Source: Xanthomonas cassavae CFBP 4642 (GTDB lineage Bacteria > Pseudomonadota > Gammaproteobacteria > Xanthomonadales > Xanthomonadaceae). From it: a stretch of 15,821 nucleotides of DNA. This document shows positions 5,975-14,900 of the stretch, in pieces; position 1 is the first letter of the stretch, and each line of letters starts with the position of its first letter. Location: the NCBI RefSeq assembly GCF_000454545.1, contig NZ_CM002139.1, positions 2,441,870 through 2,457,690 on the forward strand, read 5' to 3'. A program made the position numbers and the translations under genes. The notes under the pieces are model-generated. The model worked only from the letters and a program-made list of their open reading frames with translations, ran no database searches and was not told where the DNA came from.

Positions 5975-6426
5975 ACGGCATCTCCGTGCGTATCTTCGGC
6001 CCGCGCCAGGCGCGAGCGGCGTGCGCCCAGGTCGTCCATTTCGCGCTGGTCGCGGCGTTCGATCACTTTGTTTTCCTGGGCGCGGTAACTGGCCGCCAGC
6101 TGTTCCAGCACCTGCTTCTCGCGGCTGGCCAGCAGCAGGCGGGTGCGTTCGGATTCGACCTTGGCGCGGTTGCTTTCCACGGTCTGGGCCTGTTGCAGCA
6201 CGGCGCTGTCGAGCCGGTCCAGGAACGCGCGGCGGTTGCTCAGCGCCACCGCGCTGGTGCCGGCCATGTGGCTGTTGGCGTATTCCTCGGCGTAGCGGCG
6301 CAGTTCTTCCAGGCGCGACTGGTGGGTGTCCAGCACGCGCTGGCGTTCGGCCAGGTCGCGGGCGACCTTGTCTTCCTGTTCCTGCGCGCGGCGTAGCAAT
6401 GGGTCGATCCGTTTGGACTGCATCAT
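5971..6426 (-). CDS. fliJ: Flagellar export chaperone-escort protein FliJ
   Basis: FliJ is a small coiled-coil protein that sits in the FliI ATPase hexamer like the gamma subunit of F1 and links it to FlhA. The 151-residue product is almost wholly predicted helix, with heptad-like runs of Leu, Arg, Glu and Gln from about residue 10 to 140 (for example EQEDKVARDLAERQRVL). It has no signal or membrane segment. The sequence begins Met-Met; the first ATG was used, with GGAGA about nine bases upstream inside the end of fliI. The fliI stop is three bases before it. Family identity is low across species, so position between fliI and fliK is part of the evidence. Confidence 0.92.
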   Translation of the reverse strand: MMQSKRIDPLLRRAQEQEDKVARDLAERQRVLDTHQSRLEELRRYAEEYANSHMAGTSAVALSNRRAFLDRLDSAVLQQAQTVESNRAKVESERTRLLLASREKQVLEQLAASYRAQENKVIERRDQREMDDLGARRSRLARAEDTHGDAV

Positions 6427-6429
6427 GGA

Positions 6430-7806
6430 TTAGTTCTCCGGTTCGACCAGCTGCTGCAGGGCGGACAGGCTGTCGCTCAGGACCGAGGCCTTGTGCACGT
6501 CCTGGCCCAGGAATTCGACGATCTCCGGCCAGCGCGCCAACGCTTCGTCGGTGGCCGGGTCGCTGCCGCGCTGGTAGGCGCCGATGGCGATCAGGTCGCG
6601 GTTGGCGGTGTAGGCGGAGAGCAGCCGCTTGAGCTTGCGGATACGCAGGCGCCAGGTGTCGTCGGCGATGTCCTGCACCACGCGGCTGACCGAGGATTCC
6701 AGGTCGATGGCCGGGTACAGGCCGCTGTCGGCCACCCGGCGCGAGAGCAGGATGTGGCCGTCCAGGATGGCGCGGGCGGCGTCGGCGATCGGGTCCTGCG
6801 GGTCGTCGCCTTCGGTCAGCACAGTGTAGAAGGCGGTGATCGAGCCGCGGCCCTTGGCGCCGTTACCGGCCCGTTCCACCAGCGCCGGCAATTTGGCGAA
6901 CACCGACGGCGGGTAGCCGCGGGTGGTCGGCGGCTCGCCGACCGACAGGCCGATCTCGCGCTGCGCCTGCGCAAAGCGGGTCAGCGAGTCCATCAGCAAC
7001 AACACGTTCAGGCCCTGGTCGCGGAACCATTCGGCAATGGCGGTGGCGCGGTAGGCGCCATGCAGGCGTGCCAGCGGTGGGCGGTCGGCCGGCGCGGCCA
7101 CGACCACGGCGCGGCGCAGGCCTTCTTCGCCCAGGGTGGTTTCGACGAAATCGCGCACTTCGCGGCCACGTTCGCCGATCAGCCCGACCACGATCACGTC
7201 GGCCGAGGTGAAGCGGGTCATCATGCCCAGCAGCGTCGATTTACCGACGCCGGAGCCGGCGAACAGGCCCACGCGTTGGCCACGGCCGATCGGCAGCATG
7301 GCGTTGATGGCGCGTACGCCCACGTCCAGCGAGGTGGTGATGGGCTCGCGCGCCAGCGGGTTGATCGACACGCCGGCCATGCCGATGCTGCCTTCGGCGC
7401 GGATCGGGCCCTTGCCGTCCAGCGGGGTGCCGTCGCTGTCGATGACGCGGCCGAGCAGGCCTTCGCCCACTTCCACGCCGCCGCGGCGCCGCGAGGGCAC
7501 CACGCGCGCATTCGGCAGCAGGCCGTGCAGTTCGGCGCTGGGCATCAGGTAGGTCCGTTCGCCGGCAAAGCCGACCACTTCCGCATCCACCCAGCCGCCG
7601 TCCACCTCCACCTTGCAGGTGGCGCCCATCGGCGCTTCGCAGCCGGTGGCTTCCAGGGTCAGGCCGACCGCGCGGCGCAGGATGCCTTCGCGGATCAGGG
7701 TGCGGCCCGCGGCCGGGTCCAGGCCCAGGCCGCCCAGGCGGGTGGCCAGGCGCAGATTGCGTGCATCCAGCCAGTCGGCCGGGGTGGCTCCCAACAAGGC
7801 GCTCAC
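6430..7806 (-). CDS. fliI: Flagellum-specific export ATPase FliI
   Basis: FliI is the ATPase of the flagellar type III export apparatus, related to the F1 beta subunit, and works as a hexamer at the membrane with FliH and FliJ. The 458-residue product has the N-terminal beta domain, the Walker A motif GSGVGKST (184-191), the GERGREV catalytic-glutamate loop (211-217) and Walker B LLLMDS (269-274). The conserved stretch GEPPTTRGYPPSVFAKLP (290-307) follows. All catalytic residues are present. Translation starts at GTG, which overlaps the fliH stop as GTGA (7803-7806). Type III secretion ATPases are close relatives, but the flagellar neighbours fix the identity. Confidence 0.97.
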   Translation of the reverse strand: MSALLGATPADWLDARNLRLATRLGGLGLDPAAGRTLIREGILRRAVGLTLEATGCEAPMGATCKVEVDGGWVDAEVVGFAGERTYLMPSAELHGLLPNARVVPSRRRGGVEVGEGLLGRVIDSDGTPLDGKGPIRAEGSIGMAGVSINPLAREPITTSLDVGVRAINAMLPIGRGQRVGLFAGSGVGKSTLLGMMTRFTSADVIVVGLIGERGREVRDFVETTLGEEGLRRAVVVAAPADRPPLARLHGAYRATAIAEWFRDQGLNVLLLMDSLTRFAQAQREIGLSVGEPPTTRGYPPSVFAKLPALVERAGNGAKGRGSITAFYTVLTEGDDPQDPIADAARAILDGHILLSRRVADSGLYPAIDLESSVSRVVQDIADDTWRLRIRKLKRLLSAYTANRDLIAIGAYQRGSDPATDEALARWPEIVEFLGQDVHKASVLSDSLSALQQLVEPEN

Positions 7807-8423
7807 AGGCCTGCTCCGGATTTACGCATGACTGTCTCCAGCGCAGCCCGCAGGCGCGCGTCCAGGGTGCCGTCCACGCGCACGCTCTCGGCATGCACGC
7901 GCAGGTCGCCGCGGCTCAGGCTCATGTCCGGGGCCACGCGGGTGGTGCTGCTGGGCGCCAGGTGCGGCAGCAGCGCGGTGATGTCGTCCGGGTGCAGGCG
8001 CACCTCGACCTCGCGGCCGGCGCCGCCGACCGCATCCACGGCTTCGCCGACCAGTTCGGCCAGCAGCTGCGGATCGGCCTGGTAGGCACGGCCGACCAGC
8101 TGGCCGGCGATGCGCACGGCCAGCTCGCCGAGCGCGCCGACCACTTCGTTTTCCAGCCGCGCCAGCGGGCGGGTGAAGTTGTCCAGGATGCCGTCGATCT
8201 GCGCGGTGAGGCGGCGCACTTCCGATTGGCCCTGGGCAAAGCCTTCGGCATGGCCGCGGGCGAAGCCCTCCTGCTGGGCGGCGTCCTCGATGGCCTGGAT
8301 CTCTTCCAGGGTCGGCGGGCGCAGCACCGGCTCGAGCATGGCCGGTTCGTCGTACTCCGGCTCCGGTAGGGCCGGGGCCATGTGCAGGTCGGGGGCCAGC
8401 CAGCGGGTGACCACGTCGTTCAT
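7803..8423 (-). CDS. fliH: Flagellar export regulator FliH
   Basis: FliH is the dimeric stalk that binds FliI, restrains its ATPase activity and tethers it to FliN and FlhA. The 206-residue product keeps an N-terminal Trp (residue 8, in TRWLAPDL), in the region known to bind the partners in other species. It also has three consecutive GxxxG repeats (Gly 53, 57, 61 and 65), a hallmark of the family. A helical part and a C-terminal domain follow, with EVEVRLHPDD and SRGDLRVHAES. The ATG overlaps the fliG stop as ATGA (8420-8423) and the stop overlaps the fliI start as GTGA. Confidence 0.95.
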   Translation of the reverse strand: MNDVVTRWLAPDLHMAPALPEPEYDEPAMLEPVLRPPTLEEIQAIEDAAQQEGFARGHAEGFAQGQSEVRRLTAQIDGILDNFTRPLARLENEVVGALGELAVRIAGQLVGRAYQADPQLLAELVGEAVDAVGGAGREVEVRLHPDDITALLPHLAPSSTTRVAPDMSLSRGDLRVHAESVRVDGTLDARLRAALETVMRKSGAGL

Positions 8424-9430
8424 ACCATCGCCTCCGCACCGGCGCCGCCGAGGCTGATGGCGCCTTCGTCAGCCAGGCGGCGGACGATGGTGAGGATTTC
8501 CTTCTGCGCCGCTTCCACGTCGGCCAGGCGCACCGGGCCGCGCGCTTCCATGTCCTCGAGCAGGATTTCGGCCGCGCGCTGGGACATGTTGCGGGTGATC
8601 TTCTCGCGCACCTTGACGTCGGCGCCGCGCAGGGCCAGGCCCAGGCGCTCGCCGGAGACTTCGCGCAGCAGGGTCTGCAGGCCGCGGTCGTCCAGGTCCA
8701 CCAGGTTGTCGAACACGAACATCAGGTCCTGGATCTTGGTGGCCAGGTCGGCGTCGATCTTGCTGATCTCGCCCAGCACGCCCTGGTCGGCGCCGGTGTC
8801 CAGGAAGTTGAGGATGTTGGCCGCCACCTTGATGCCGCCCACGTTCGACGACTTCAGGTTCTGGTTGCCGGCGAACTGGCGTTCCATGATGTCGTTGAGC
8901 TCGCTCAGGGCATTGGGCGGAATGCCGTCCAGCGTGGCGATGCGCAGCAGCACGTCGGCGCGGGTGCGCTCGGGCAGCAGCTTCAGCGCCTCGGCAGCCT
9001 GGTCGCTGTCCAGATGCGCCATCACAATCGCGATGATCTGCGGGTGTTCGTTGCGCACCAGGTCGGCGACGGCGCGCGGGTCCATCCACTTCAGGGTGTC
9101 CAGGCCGGTGGTGTTGCGGCCCAGCAGGATGCGGTCGATCAGGCCACCGGCCTTGTCGGCGCCCAGCGCCTGGATCAGCACGTTGCGGATGTAGTCGTCG
9201 GCGCCCACGCCCAGCGAGGTCTTGCCGGCCAGTTCGCCGTTGAAGTCGTCCATCACCTTTTCGACCTGATCGCGCGAGATGCCGGTCATGGTGGCCATGG
9301 CGATGCCGATCTTCTGCACCTCCTTGGGGTCCATGTGCTTGAGCACTTCGGCGGCGTCGCTCTCACCCAGCGACAACAGCAGCACCGCGGCGCGCTGCAC
9401 TCCGGTCATCGGTTGTGTTTCAGGCTTCAC
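8420..9430 (-). CDS. fliG: Flagellar motor switch protein FliG
   Basis: FliG is the rotor protein that meets the stator and generates torque; it links the FliF ring to FliM. The 336-residue product shows the N-terminal FliF-binding domain, the EHPQ motif in the middle domain (128-131), the MFVF hinge (237-240) and a charged C-terminal torque domain (VDLDDRGLQTLLREVSGERL). With the GTG start at 9428-9430 it overlaps the fliF end by 11 bases. An in-frame ATG at 9407-9409 (MTGVQRAAV) would drop seven residues and is equally possible, since neither has a strong ribosome site and family similarity begins near QRAAVLLLSLGE. Confidence 0.97.
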   Translation of the reverse strand: MKPETQPMTGVQRAAVLLLSLGESDAAEVLKHMDPKEVQKIGIAMATMTGISRDQVEKVMDDFNGELAGKTSLGVGADDYIRNVLIQALGADKAGGLIDRILLGRNTTGLDTLKWMDPRAVADLVRNEHPQIIAIVMAHLDSDQAAEALKLLPERTRADVLLRIATLDGIPPNALSELNDIMERQFAGNQNLKSSNVGGIKVAANILNFLDTGADQGVLGEISKIDADLATKIQDLMFVFDNLVDLDDRGLQTLLREVSGERLGLALRGADVKVREKITRNMSQRAAEILLEDMEARGPVRLADVEAAQKEILTIVRRLADEGAISLGGAGAEAMV

Positions 9431-11144
9431 TGGCGACCCATCCCTTCACGACTTGTGCAACACGTTTTGAATCGGCTTTGACGGCCTCGCGGGCCACGCG
9501 CATGCGTTCTTCGTAGGCGTCCGGCAGAGCGATCGCGGTCTTCTTGTCCTGACCGATCTGCGCGGTGTCTTCTTCCAGGCGGGGCATCAGGTCGTCGTCT
9601 TCATCGACCATCCGCACGTCGGCGCTCTGCGGAGTGCCATCGTTGCCAGCCTTGCGTTGCTTGTCCTTGACCGCGGTCACGCCGGTGAGCTGGCGCAGGG
9701 TGGGGCGCACCACGCCGAACAGCAGCGCCAGCACCACCACCGCACCGACCAGCAGGCGCAGACCGTTCTGCAAGCGCGGGTCTTCCCACCACTTCGGACC
9801 TTCTTCACCGGCTACCGCTTCGCGCACGAACGGGGCATTCATCACCGACACCGTGTCGCCACGTGCCGCGTCGAACCCTACCGCCTGCTTGACCAGGCCC
9901 TCGATGCGGGTGAGCTCGGCGGCAGTGAGCGGCTGCTCGACCATCTTGCCCTTGGCACCGGGGCGCGGGACGTTGTCCAGCAGCACCGCCACCGACACCC
10001 GCTTGATGCGGCCGGCCGGCTGGCGGGTGTGTTGCAAGGTCCGGTCCAATTCGTAGTTGCGGGTGGCGCTCTTGGAACTTTCGGTCGGCGCGGCCGGGGC
10101 GGCGGCCTGGCCAGTGGCAGCGCCCGGGGTGCCCGGGGCGCCGGCGACGGCCGGAGCCGGCGGCTGGCCAGGGCTGTTGCTGGTGGCGCCCGGAGGGCCT
10201 TGCGGGCCGGTGGCGCTGGTGCTGGAGTCGCTGACCTGCTCGCTGCGCAGCTTGGCCGGCTCGCCGTTGTAGAGTTCGCGGGCTTCCTCCACGACCGAGA
10301 AGTCCATGTCCACGCTGGTTTCCGGATTGACCCGGCCCGGGCCGGTCATCGGCTCCAGCAGTTCGCGGATGCGCTGGTTGTAGGAGCTTTCCTGGCGGCG
10401 CACCTGTTCGAACTGGGCGGCGTGCTGGGCGGCGTCGCTGTTGGGGTCGGCGATGGAGAGCATGCGGCCGCTCTGGTCGACCACGGTCACCCGTTCGGGG
10501 GTCATGTCCGGGATGCTGGACGCCACCAGATTGACGATGGCATCGACCTGGTTGCGCTCCAGGCCCTGGCCGCCGCGCAGTTCCAGCACCACCGAGGCGC
10601 TGGCCACATCGCGCTGGCGGGTGAAGGCGCTGGGCTTGGGAATGGCCAGGTGCACGCGGGCCTCGCGGACCGGGCGCAGGGTACCGATGGTGCGCGACAG
10701 CTCGGTCTCCAGGGCGTGCTGGTAGCGTGCGCTTTCCACGAACTGGCTGACGCCGAAGCCGGGGTCCTTTTCCATCAGTTCGAAGCCGCCGCCGGTTTCC
10801 TTGCCGGTCAGGCCGGAGCCGGCCAGCTTCAGGCGGGCGTCGTACAAGCGGTCCTGCGGCACCGAAATGGCGCCGGTGGCCTGGTCGATCTTGTAGGGGA
10901 TCTGCGCAGTGCGCAGCAGGTCGGCCGCCTCGGCATTGCCCTTTTCATCCAGGCCGGTGTACAGCGCCTGGTAGCCGGGCTTCTGCGACCAGAAGAACAC
11001 CGCCAGACCCGCCGCGACCGCCAGGGCGATCATCGCCATCATGGTCAGCTTGCGGGTGATCTGCAGGCTGCGGACACGGTCGAACCACTGACCCGCCTTC
11101 TCGGCGTTCTGGTTCACGTTTTCTCTGCTGATCGCGAGTGCCAT
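9420..11144 (-). CDS. fliF: Flagellar MS-ring protein FliF
   Basis: FliF builds the MS-ring in the inner membrane, the base on which the motor and rod assemble. The 574-residue product has two membrane segments, about 33-52 and 463-479. The three ring-building domains lie between them, including the PGYQALYTGL and SVPQDRLYDARLKLA stretches of the N-terminal domain. A Pro/Ala/Gly-rich collagen-like loop (about 305-357) interrupts the third domain, where the family has a variable insertion. The C-terminal tail (EERMRVAREAVKADSKRVAQVVKGW) is the FliG-binding region. Translation starts at an ATG 13 bases after the fliE TAA, with AAGGAT at that stop as ribosome site. Confidence 0.97.
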   Translation of the reverse strand: MALAISRENVNQNAEKAGQWFDRVRSLQITRKLTMMAMIALAVAAGLAVFFWSQKPGYQALYTGLDEKGNAEAADLLRTAQIPYKIDQATGAISVPQDRLYDARLKLAGSGLTGKETGGGFELMEKDPGFGVSQFVESARYQHALETELSRTIGTLRPVREARVHLAIPKPSAFTRQRDVASASVVLELRGGQGLERNQVDAIVNLVASSIPDMTPERVTVVDQSGRMLSIADPNSDAAQHAAQFEQVRRQESSYNQRIRELLEPMTGPGRVNPETSVDMDFSVVEEARELYNGEPAKLRSEQVSDSSTSATGPQGPPGATSNSPGQPPAPAVAGAPGTPGAATGQAAAPAAPTESSKSATRNYELDRTLQHTRQPAGRIKRVSVAVLLDNVPRPGAKGKMVEQPLTAAELTRIEGLVKQAVGFDAARGDTVSVMNAPFVREAVAGEEGPKWWEDPRLQNGLRLLVGAVVVLALLFGVVRPTLRQLTGVTAVKDKQRKAGNDGTPQSADVRMVDEDDDLMPRLEEDTAQIGQDKKTAIALPDAYEERMRVAREAVKADSKRVAQVVKGWVASEA

Positions 11145-11157
11145 GTGTCGTCAATCC

Positions 11158-11529
11158 TTACAGCGGCATGTTCATGACGTCCTGGTAAGCCTGGACGAGA
11201 CGGTTACGGACTTCCACGGTGGCGCGGAAGGCCACCTGGGACTGCTGGGAGGCGACCATGACCCGGGCCAGATCGGCACTGGGGTCGCCCATTTCGAACG
11301 CCTTGGAGAGCGCGCCGGCCTTCTGCTGCGCTTCGTTCACGCCGCCGACGGCGCCGCGCAAGGTTTCGCTGAAGCTCGGTACCTGGGTGGCCGGGGTTCC
11401 CTGTGTTCCGGCCAGCCCCTGGATCTGATTGCCGCGCGCCGCATCGCCCACCGCGCCCATCGGGCCTTGGCCCATCTGCGTCTGGTAGCTGCGGATCTGC
11501 GAGAGGATGGAGGTGACGGAGTCGCTCAT
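11158..11529 (-). CDS. fliE: Flagellar hook-basal body protein FliE
   Basis: FliE is a small secreted protein that joins the MS-ring to the proximal rod and is an early export substrate. The product has 123 residues: a variable Gly/Gln-rich first half and a conserved helical C-terminus, AFRATVEVRNRLVQAYQDVM, which is the family signature. The frame is open further upstream to 11619, but those starts are rejected. A sigma-54 promoter at 11563-11579 predicts transcription from about 11552, which leaves only the ATG at 11527-11529 with a leader of about 23 bases. This start also gives the usual family length. No strong ribosome site is visible. It is the first gene of the fliEFGHIJK unit. Confidence 0.95.
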   Translation of the reverse strand: MSDSVTSILSQIRSYQTQMGQGPMGAVGDAARGNQIQGLAGTQGTPATQVPSFSETLRGAVGGVNEAQQKAGALSKAFEMGDPSADLARVMVASQQSQVAFRATVEVRNRLVQAYQDVMNMPL

Positions 11530-11562
11530 GGGTGCGGTCAGCCAGGGAGGCATCCACCCCGC

Positions 11563-11579
11563 TGCAAGCGGCGTGCCGA
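11563..11579 (-). promoter_or_regulatory. Sigma-54 (RpoN) promoter of fliE
   Basis: The minus strand reads TCGGCACGCCGCTTGCA, one mismatch from YTGGCACG-N4-TTGCW, with an exact GG-N10-GC core. The expected transcript start is near 11552, 23 bases before the fliE ATG. The N4 spacer and flanks resemble the fliL promoter (CCGC here, CCGA there), which suggests the same activator class. fliE-headed operons are RpoN-dependent in related polar-flagellate gammaproteobacteria. Confidence 0.82.
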
Positions 11580-11647
11580 AATGGCGCCGGGATTCCGGCG
11601 CGGGGCGTTCCTGCCGCACCTGTCGTGGTCGCGTCGCAGCGATATTG

Positions 11648-11691
11648 CCCCCATCCGCCCTTCGGGCACCTTCCCCCGCCAGCGGGGAAGG
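11648..11691 (+). repeat. REP-like double hairpin, copy 1
   Basis: Two hairpins in a row: GCCC-TTC-GGGC (11657-11667), then a larger one from CCTTCCCCC to GGGGAAGG (11669-11691), with a single unpaired C. The arrangement ATCCG, small hairpin, ACCTTC, large hairpin recurs in inverted orientation as copy 3. Confidence 0.7.
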
Positions 11692-11837
11692 GAACCGATG
11701 GATGTCAGTCGCAGGGCAGCCGACAGATCACGCACGGCCAGGTTTTCCTTCTCCCGCCAGCGGGAAAAGTGACCGGTGGATGGTCAGTTGCAGCGCAGCG
11801 AAAGATCGTGAGCTGCCATGAGTTCCTTCTCCCGCTG
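11682..11837. repeat. Imperfect tandem repeat, about 78 bp, two copies
   Basis: The stretch from GCGGGG at 11682 to the next GCGGGA at 11760 is repeated from there to 11837. Shared blocks in order are ACCG.TGGATG, TCAGT.GCAG, GCAGC, AGATC and CCTTCTCCCGC, with small compensating indels. The hairpins therefore are part of a larger duplicated unit, not isolated palindromes. Confidence 0.6.
11747..11769 (+). repeat. REP-like hairpin, copy 2
   Basis: CCTTCTCCCGC and GCGGGAAAAG pair around CA with one mismatch. Only the large hairpin of the unit is present; the small one is absent. It is spaced 78 bp from copy 1 and 77 bp from copy 3. Confidence 0.65.
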
Positions 11838-11870
11838 CGGGAGAAGGTGGCGCGCAGCGCCGGATGAGGG
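11825..11870 (-). repeat. REP-like double hairpin, copy 3 (inverted)
   Basis: A near-perfect palindrome, CCTTCTCCCGC-T-GCGGGAGAAGG (11825-11847), is followed by GGCGC-GCA-GCGCC (11849-11861) and GGATGAGGG. Read on the minus strand it has the same order as copy 1. The small stem differs in sequence from copy 1, but the differences are paired ones, so the hairpin is kept. It lies about 75 bp downstream of the glycosyltransferase stop and could stabilise that transcript's 3' end. Confidence 0.7.
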
Positions 11871-11943
11871 CGCGCCGTCAATTCACATGCAGCCAGACAT
11901 TCCTTCAACTGCAAACGGGAAAACGCTGAACAGCCCGCTCGCG

Positions 11944-14900
11944 CTAGTCCGGCAACCAGGCGGCTCGCCAGGTGTCCAGATTGCTGCCGCTCAACATCCA
12001 GTCGCGTCGCACCACCTCGCGCAAGGCCGCACCCTTGGCGCGTGCTGCGTCAAGGTCGGCCAAGTGCTCGCGGATGGCCCCGATCCAGTCGCGATACCGG
12101 TTTTTCACCAGCGTCACCGGCAGGGTGCCCTGGTAGCAGCGCACATCGCTGGCGATCACCGGATAACCGCAGGCACCGTATTCGAGCAGGCGCAGATTGC
12201 TCTTGCACTCGTTGAACAGGTTCTGCTCCACCGGCGCCAGCGCCAGATCCAGATCCAGCGCCGCCAGCGCGGCGGGGTACTGGTCGATCGGCACGCCCGG
12301 CTGGAACCGGTGAATATGCTGGCGCAGTGCGAACGGGTACATCCCCATGAACACCCATTCCACCTCGCCGGCGAGCTCCTTCACTACGTCGGCAATCAGT
12401 TCCAGGTCGCCGGTGTGGCTGGCGCCTCCAGCCCAGCCGATCCGCGGCTTGCTACCCTGGCGTTGGGCCCGCGCAGGCAGATGTTCCCACCAATGCGGCG
12501 GCAGGCGGTTTTCGGCCACGCGAATATCGCTGTGCAGCCCGGCAAACGCCTCGGCCAGGGCAGGAGTGGAGACCACGAAGCGGTCCACCATGCCCAGCCC
12601 GCGCCGTACGGTTTTGAGAATGTCCTTGGGCATGTGTTCGCGGTGGGCATTCTTCAGCGGAAGATTGGGCAGGTAATCGTCCAGCTCGTAGACTTTGAAT
12701 GCGCGCGACAACGCCTTCATCCGCCGCATCGCCTCCAGACGCGCCTCGCCGACCTGCCGTTGCAGGATCACCACGTCGGGATCCTGACGCGCCAGGTCGG
12801 CGATCTCCAGATAGCCGTTGAACAGCACCCCTTCGGCCAGTCCGGCTTCGCGCAAGGCGCGCAGCGGCTGGATCACCCGGTAGTGGCCGCAGCCTTCAAT
12901 GTCGGCCGGCAACGCCATCACGCGTGGCAGCGGCCGCCACGACTGCAGTGGACGCCAGCTGGCGCGCGGGTCGGCCAGCTGGAAGCCGGCGCCCGGGTCC
13001 AGCGAAAACCCCGGGTTGTAGGCCGGGTCGTTGGCCATCAGCGGCAGCCAACGCGCATACATCGCTTCTTCGTCCAGCACGGTGGCGGCGGGCGCGTCCA
13101 GCGGGTCGATCAGTAGCTGCGCGCGCGCTGCGAACACATTGAGGTAGCCGGCCTGGTGCAAGCGCAGGCACAGGTCCGCATCGCTCCACGGCGCCAGTTC
13201 CGGCTCAAGCGCAAAACCGCCAGCCTCCAGGAACAGCTGGCGCGGCAGCATCAGGCACTCGCCACTCAGCGCGGCGTAGTTCTGGTCCAGCTGCAGGCGT
13301 TGCAGGTAACCGGAGTCGTCGAAGGCGTTGCCTTCGAACGCGCGTGCCACCGGCGCCCCCAGGCCCAGCAACAGGCCGGCATGGTGCACGGTGCCATCGC
13401 CGCGCAGCAGCTTGCCGGCCACCGCGCCCACCTCCGGCCGCAGCGCGTGGTTGAGTAGTTGTTCCAGCCAGTCTGCCTTCATCACTGCCGCGCCCGCGGC
13501 CAGCCACAGCAGCACGTCCCCACGCGCATGCTCGGCGGCGGCATTGCAGACCGCTTCGCGCGCTGGTTCGGCGTCAAAGCGCAACACGCGGATCTGCTGC
13601 ATGCCCAACGCGTCGATGCCGGCCAGCCAGTCGCGCAGGTCTGGCGCGGTAGTGCCGCGGTCCAGCAGCAACACTTCGTAATGCGGGTAGGCCGTGTTGG
13701 CCAGGATGCTTTCCAAGCAGCGCTGCACCTGCGGCAGGCGACCATCGACCAGCACCAGAATGCTGACCAACGGCTGCTGCGCATGGCGGTAGTCCAGGGC
13801 ATGACGGCCAGGGCCGGCGCTGTGCACCTGCGCATCCACGTAGCCGCGTGCGACCAGATGCCGCGCAATGGCCTGGTGTTCGTCGGCATCGGCATGCCGG
13901 GTCTGGGCGGAGGCCACCAGCAGCGGTTCGGCGATGTGCTGCACACTGGCCAGCCCATGGCGTTCGACCAGCCCCAACTGGTAATCCAGCTCGAAGGCCG
14001 CGCCCGGACCTTGCGGAAACCCGCCATCGTCCACCAGCGTGGCCTGGCGGAACAGCCAGTGCCGCGACAGCGTGGACGGCGCGCTCAGCAGTGCGTCCAG
14101 ATACAGCGCTGGCCGCAGCGCCAGCCCCAGCTGGCGGTTGTCCAGCGCCACCACCTCGTCGGCGTAGACCGCCTGGCAGGTGTCTGGCAGCGCGAGCAGG
14201 CCCAGCGCCACCACGGTCAGCCCGCTGAGGGTGAACACGGCACCGGCGTCGACCAGCAGCACCCAGTCGATAGCCTGCTGCGCGGCGATGGCCCGGTTGA
14301 GTGCCGGCACCAGGCCGTGGTTGTCGATCAGCAACCCGCGTTCGGCGTCGCGGACCTGCGCCGGCGAGGCGCTGAGCACCCAGGCCTGCTGGTTTGGATA
14401 GCCGCCGGGCGCCTGCAGGCTGGCCAACGTGGCGGCCACGGCGGCGGCATCGCCATACCGGTCGATCAGCATCACCGCAATCCGAGGCCCGCCGGCATGC
14501 GCCTGCAGGCGCGCGTCGATCAATGCACGCTGCACCTCACTGGGGTACCGCACGCCCAGCCAGGTGGCCGGCGACACCTGTTCGGTCATGCCGGCGCTGC
14601 GCATCAGCGCATTGACCAGATCCACCGGCTTGAACACGCGCGCCTTGTGCGGGCTGAGCGGTGCCACACGCACCTGCCGGTTGTCGCCGTGCTCGCGGCG
14701 CCAACCAAGTTGACGGATGCCCTGGCGCAGGTCTTCATGACCCTGATCGCCGACCCCGACCTGAGCGCGGCCGGCCTGGCTGAATTGCGCGCTGGAGACG
14801 CGGAACTGCGTGAGCGGGCTGGCCAGGAACGCCAGGTTGCCATGGCGCAGCAGCTTGACGTAGATCGCCAGATCGCCGACCCAGTCAATGGCCTTACCGT

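Larger units (their letters stand above)
11530..11943. other. Intergenic region between the glycosyltransferase gene and fliE
   Basis: This 414-bp interval holds the fliE promoter near its left end and, from about 11648 to 11870, a cluster of GC-rich hairpins described separately. No gene is supported on either strand. Upstream activator sites for the RpoN promoter would be expected here, but no specific motif could be recognised. Confidence 0.6.

Noticed and set aside
6493..8085. A 530-codon plus-strand open frame opposite fliI and fliH
   Set aside because: It mirrors the codon structure of fliI and fliH, with His/Gln/Ala-rich translation and no recognisable domain.
9657..11177. A 506-codon plus-strand open frame opposite fliF
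   Set aside because: Antisense shadow of fliF in GC-rich DNA; the product lacks any recognised motif.
11530..11619. N-terminal extension of FliE by 30 residues
   Set aside because: It would be translated from the promoter and from sequence upstream of the predicted transcript start; the shorter form has the usual family length.
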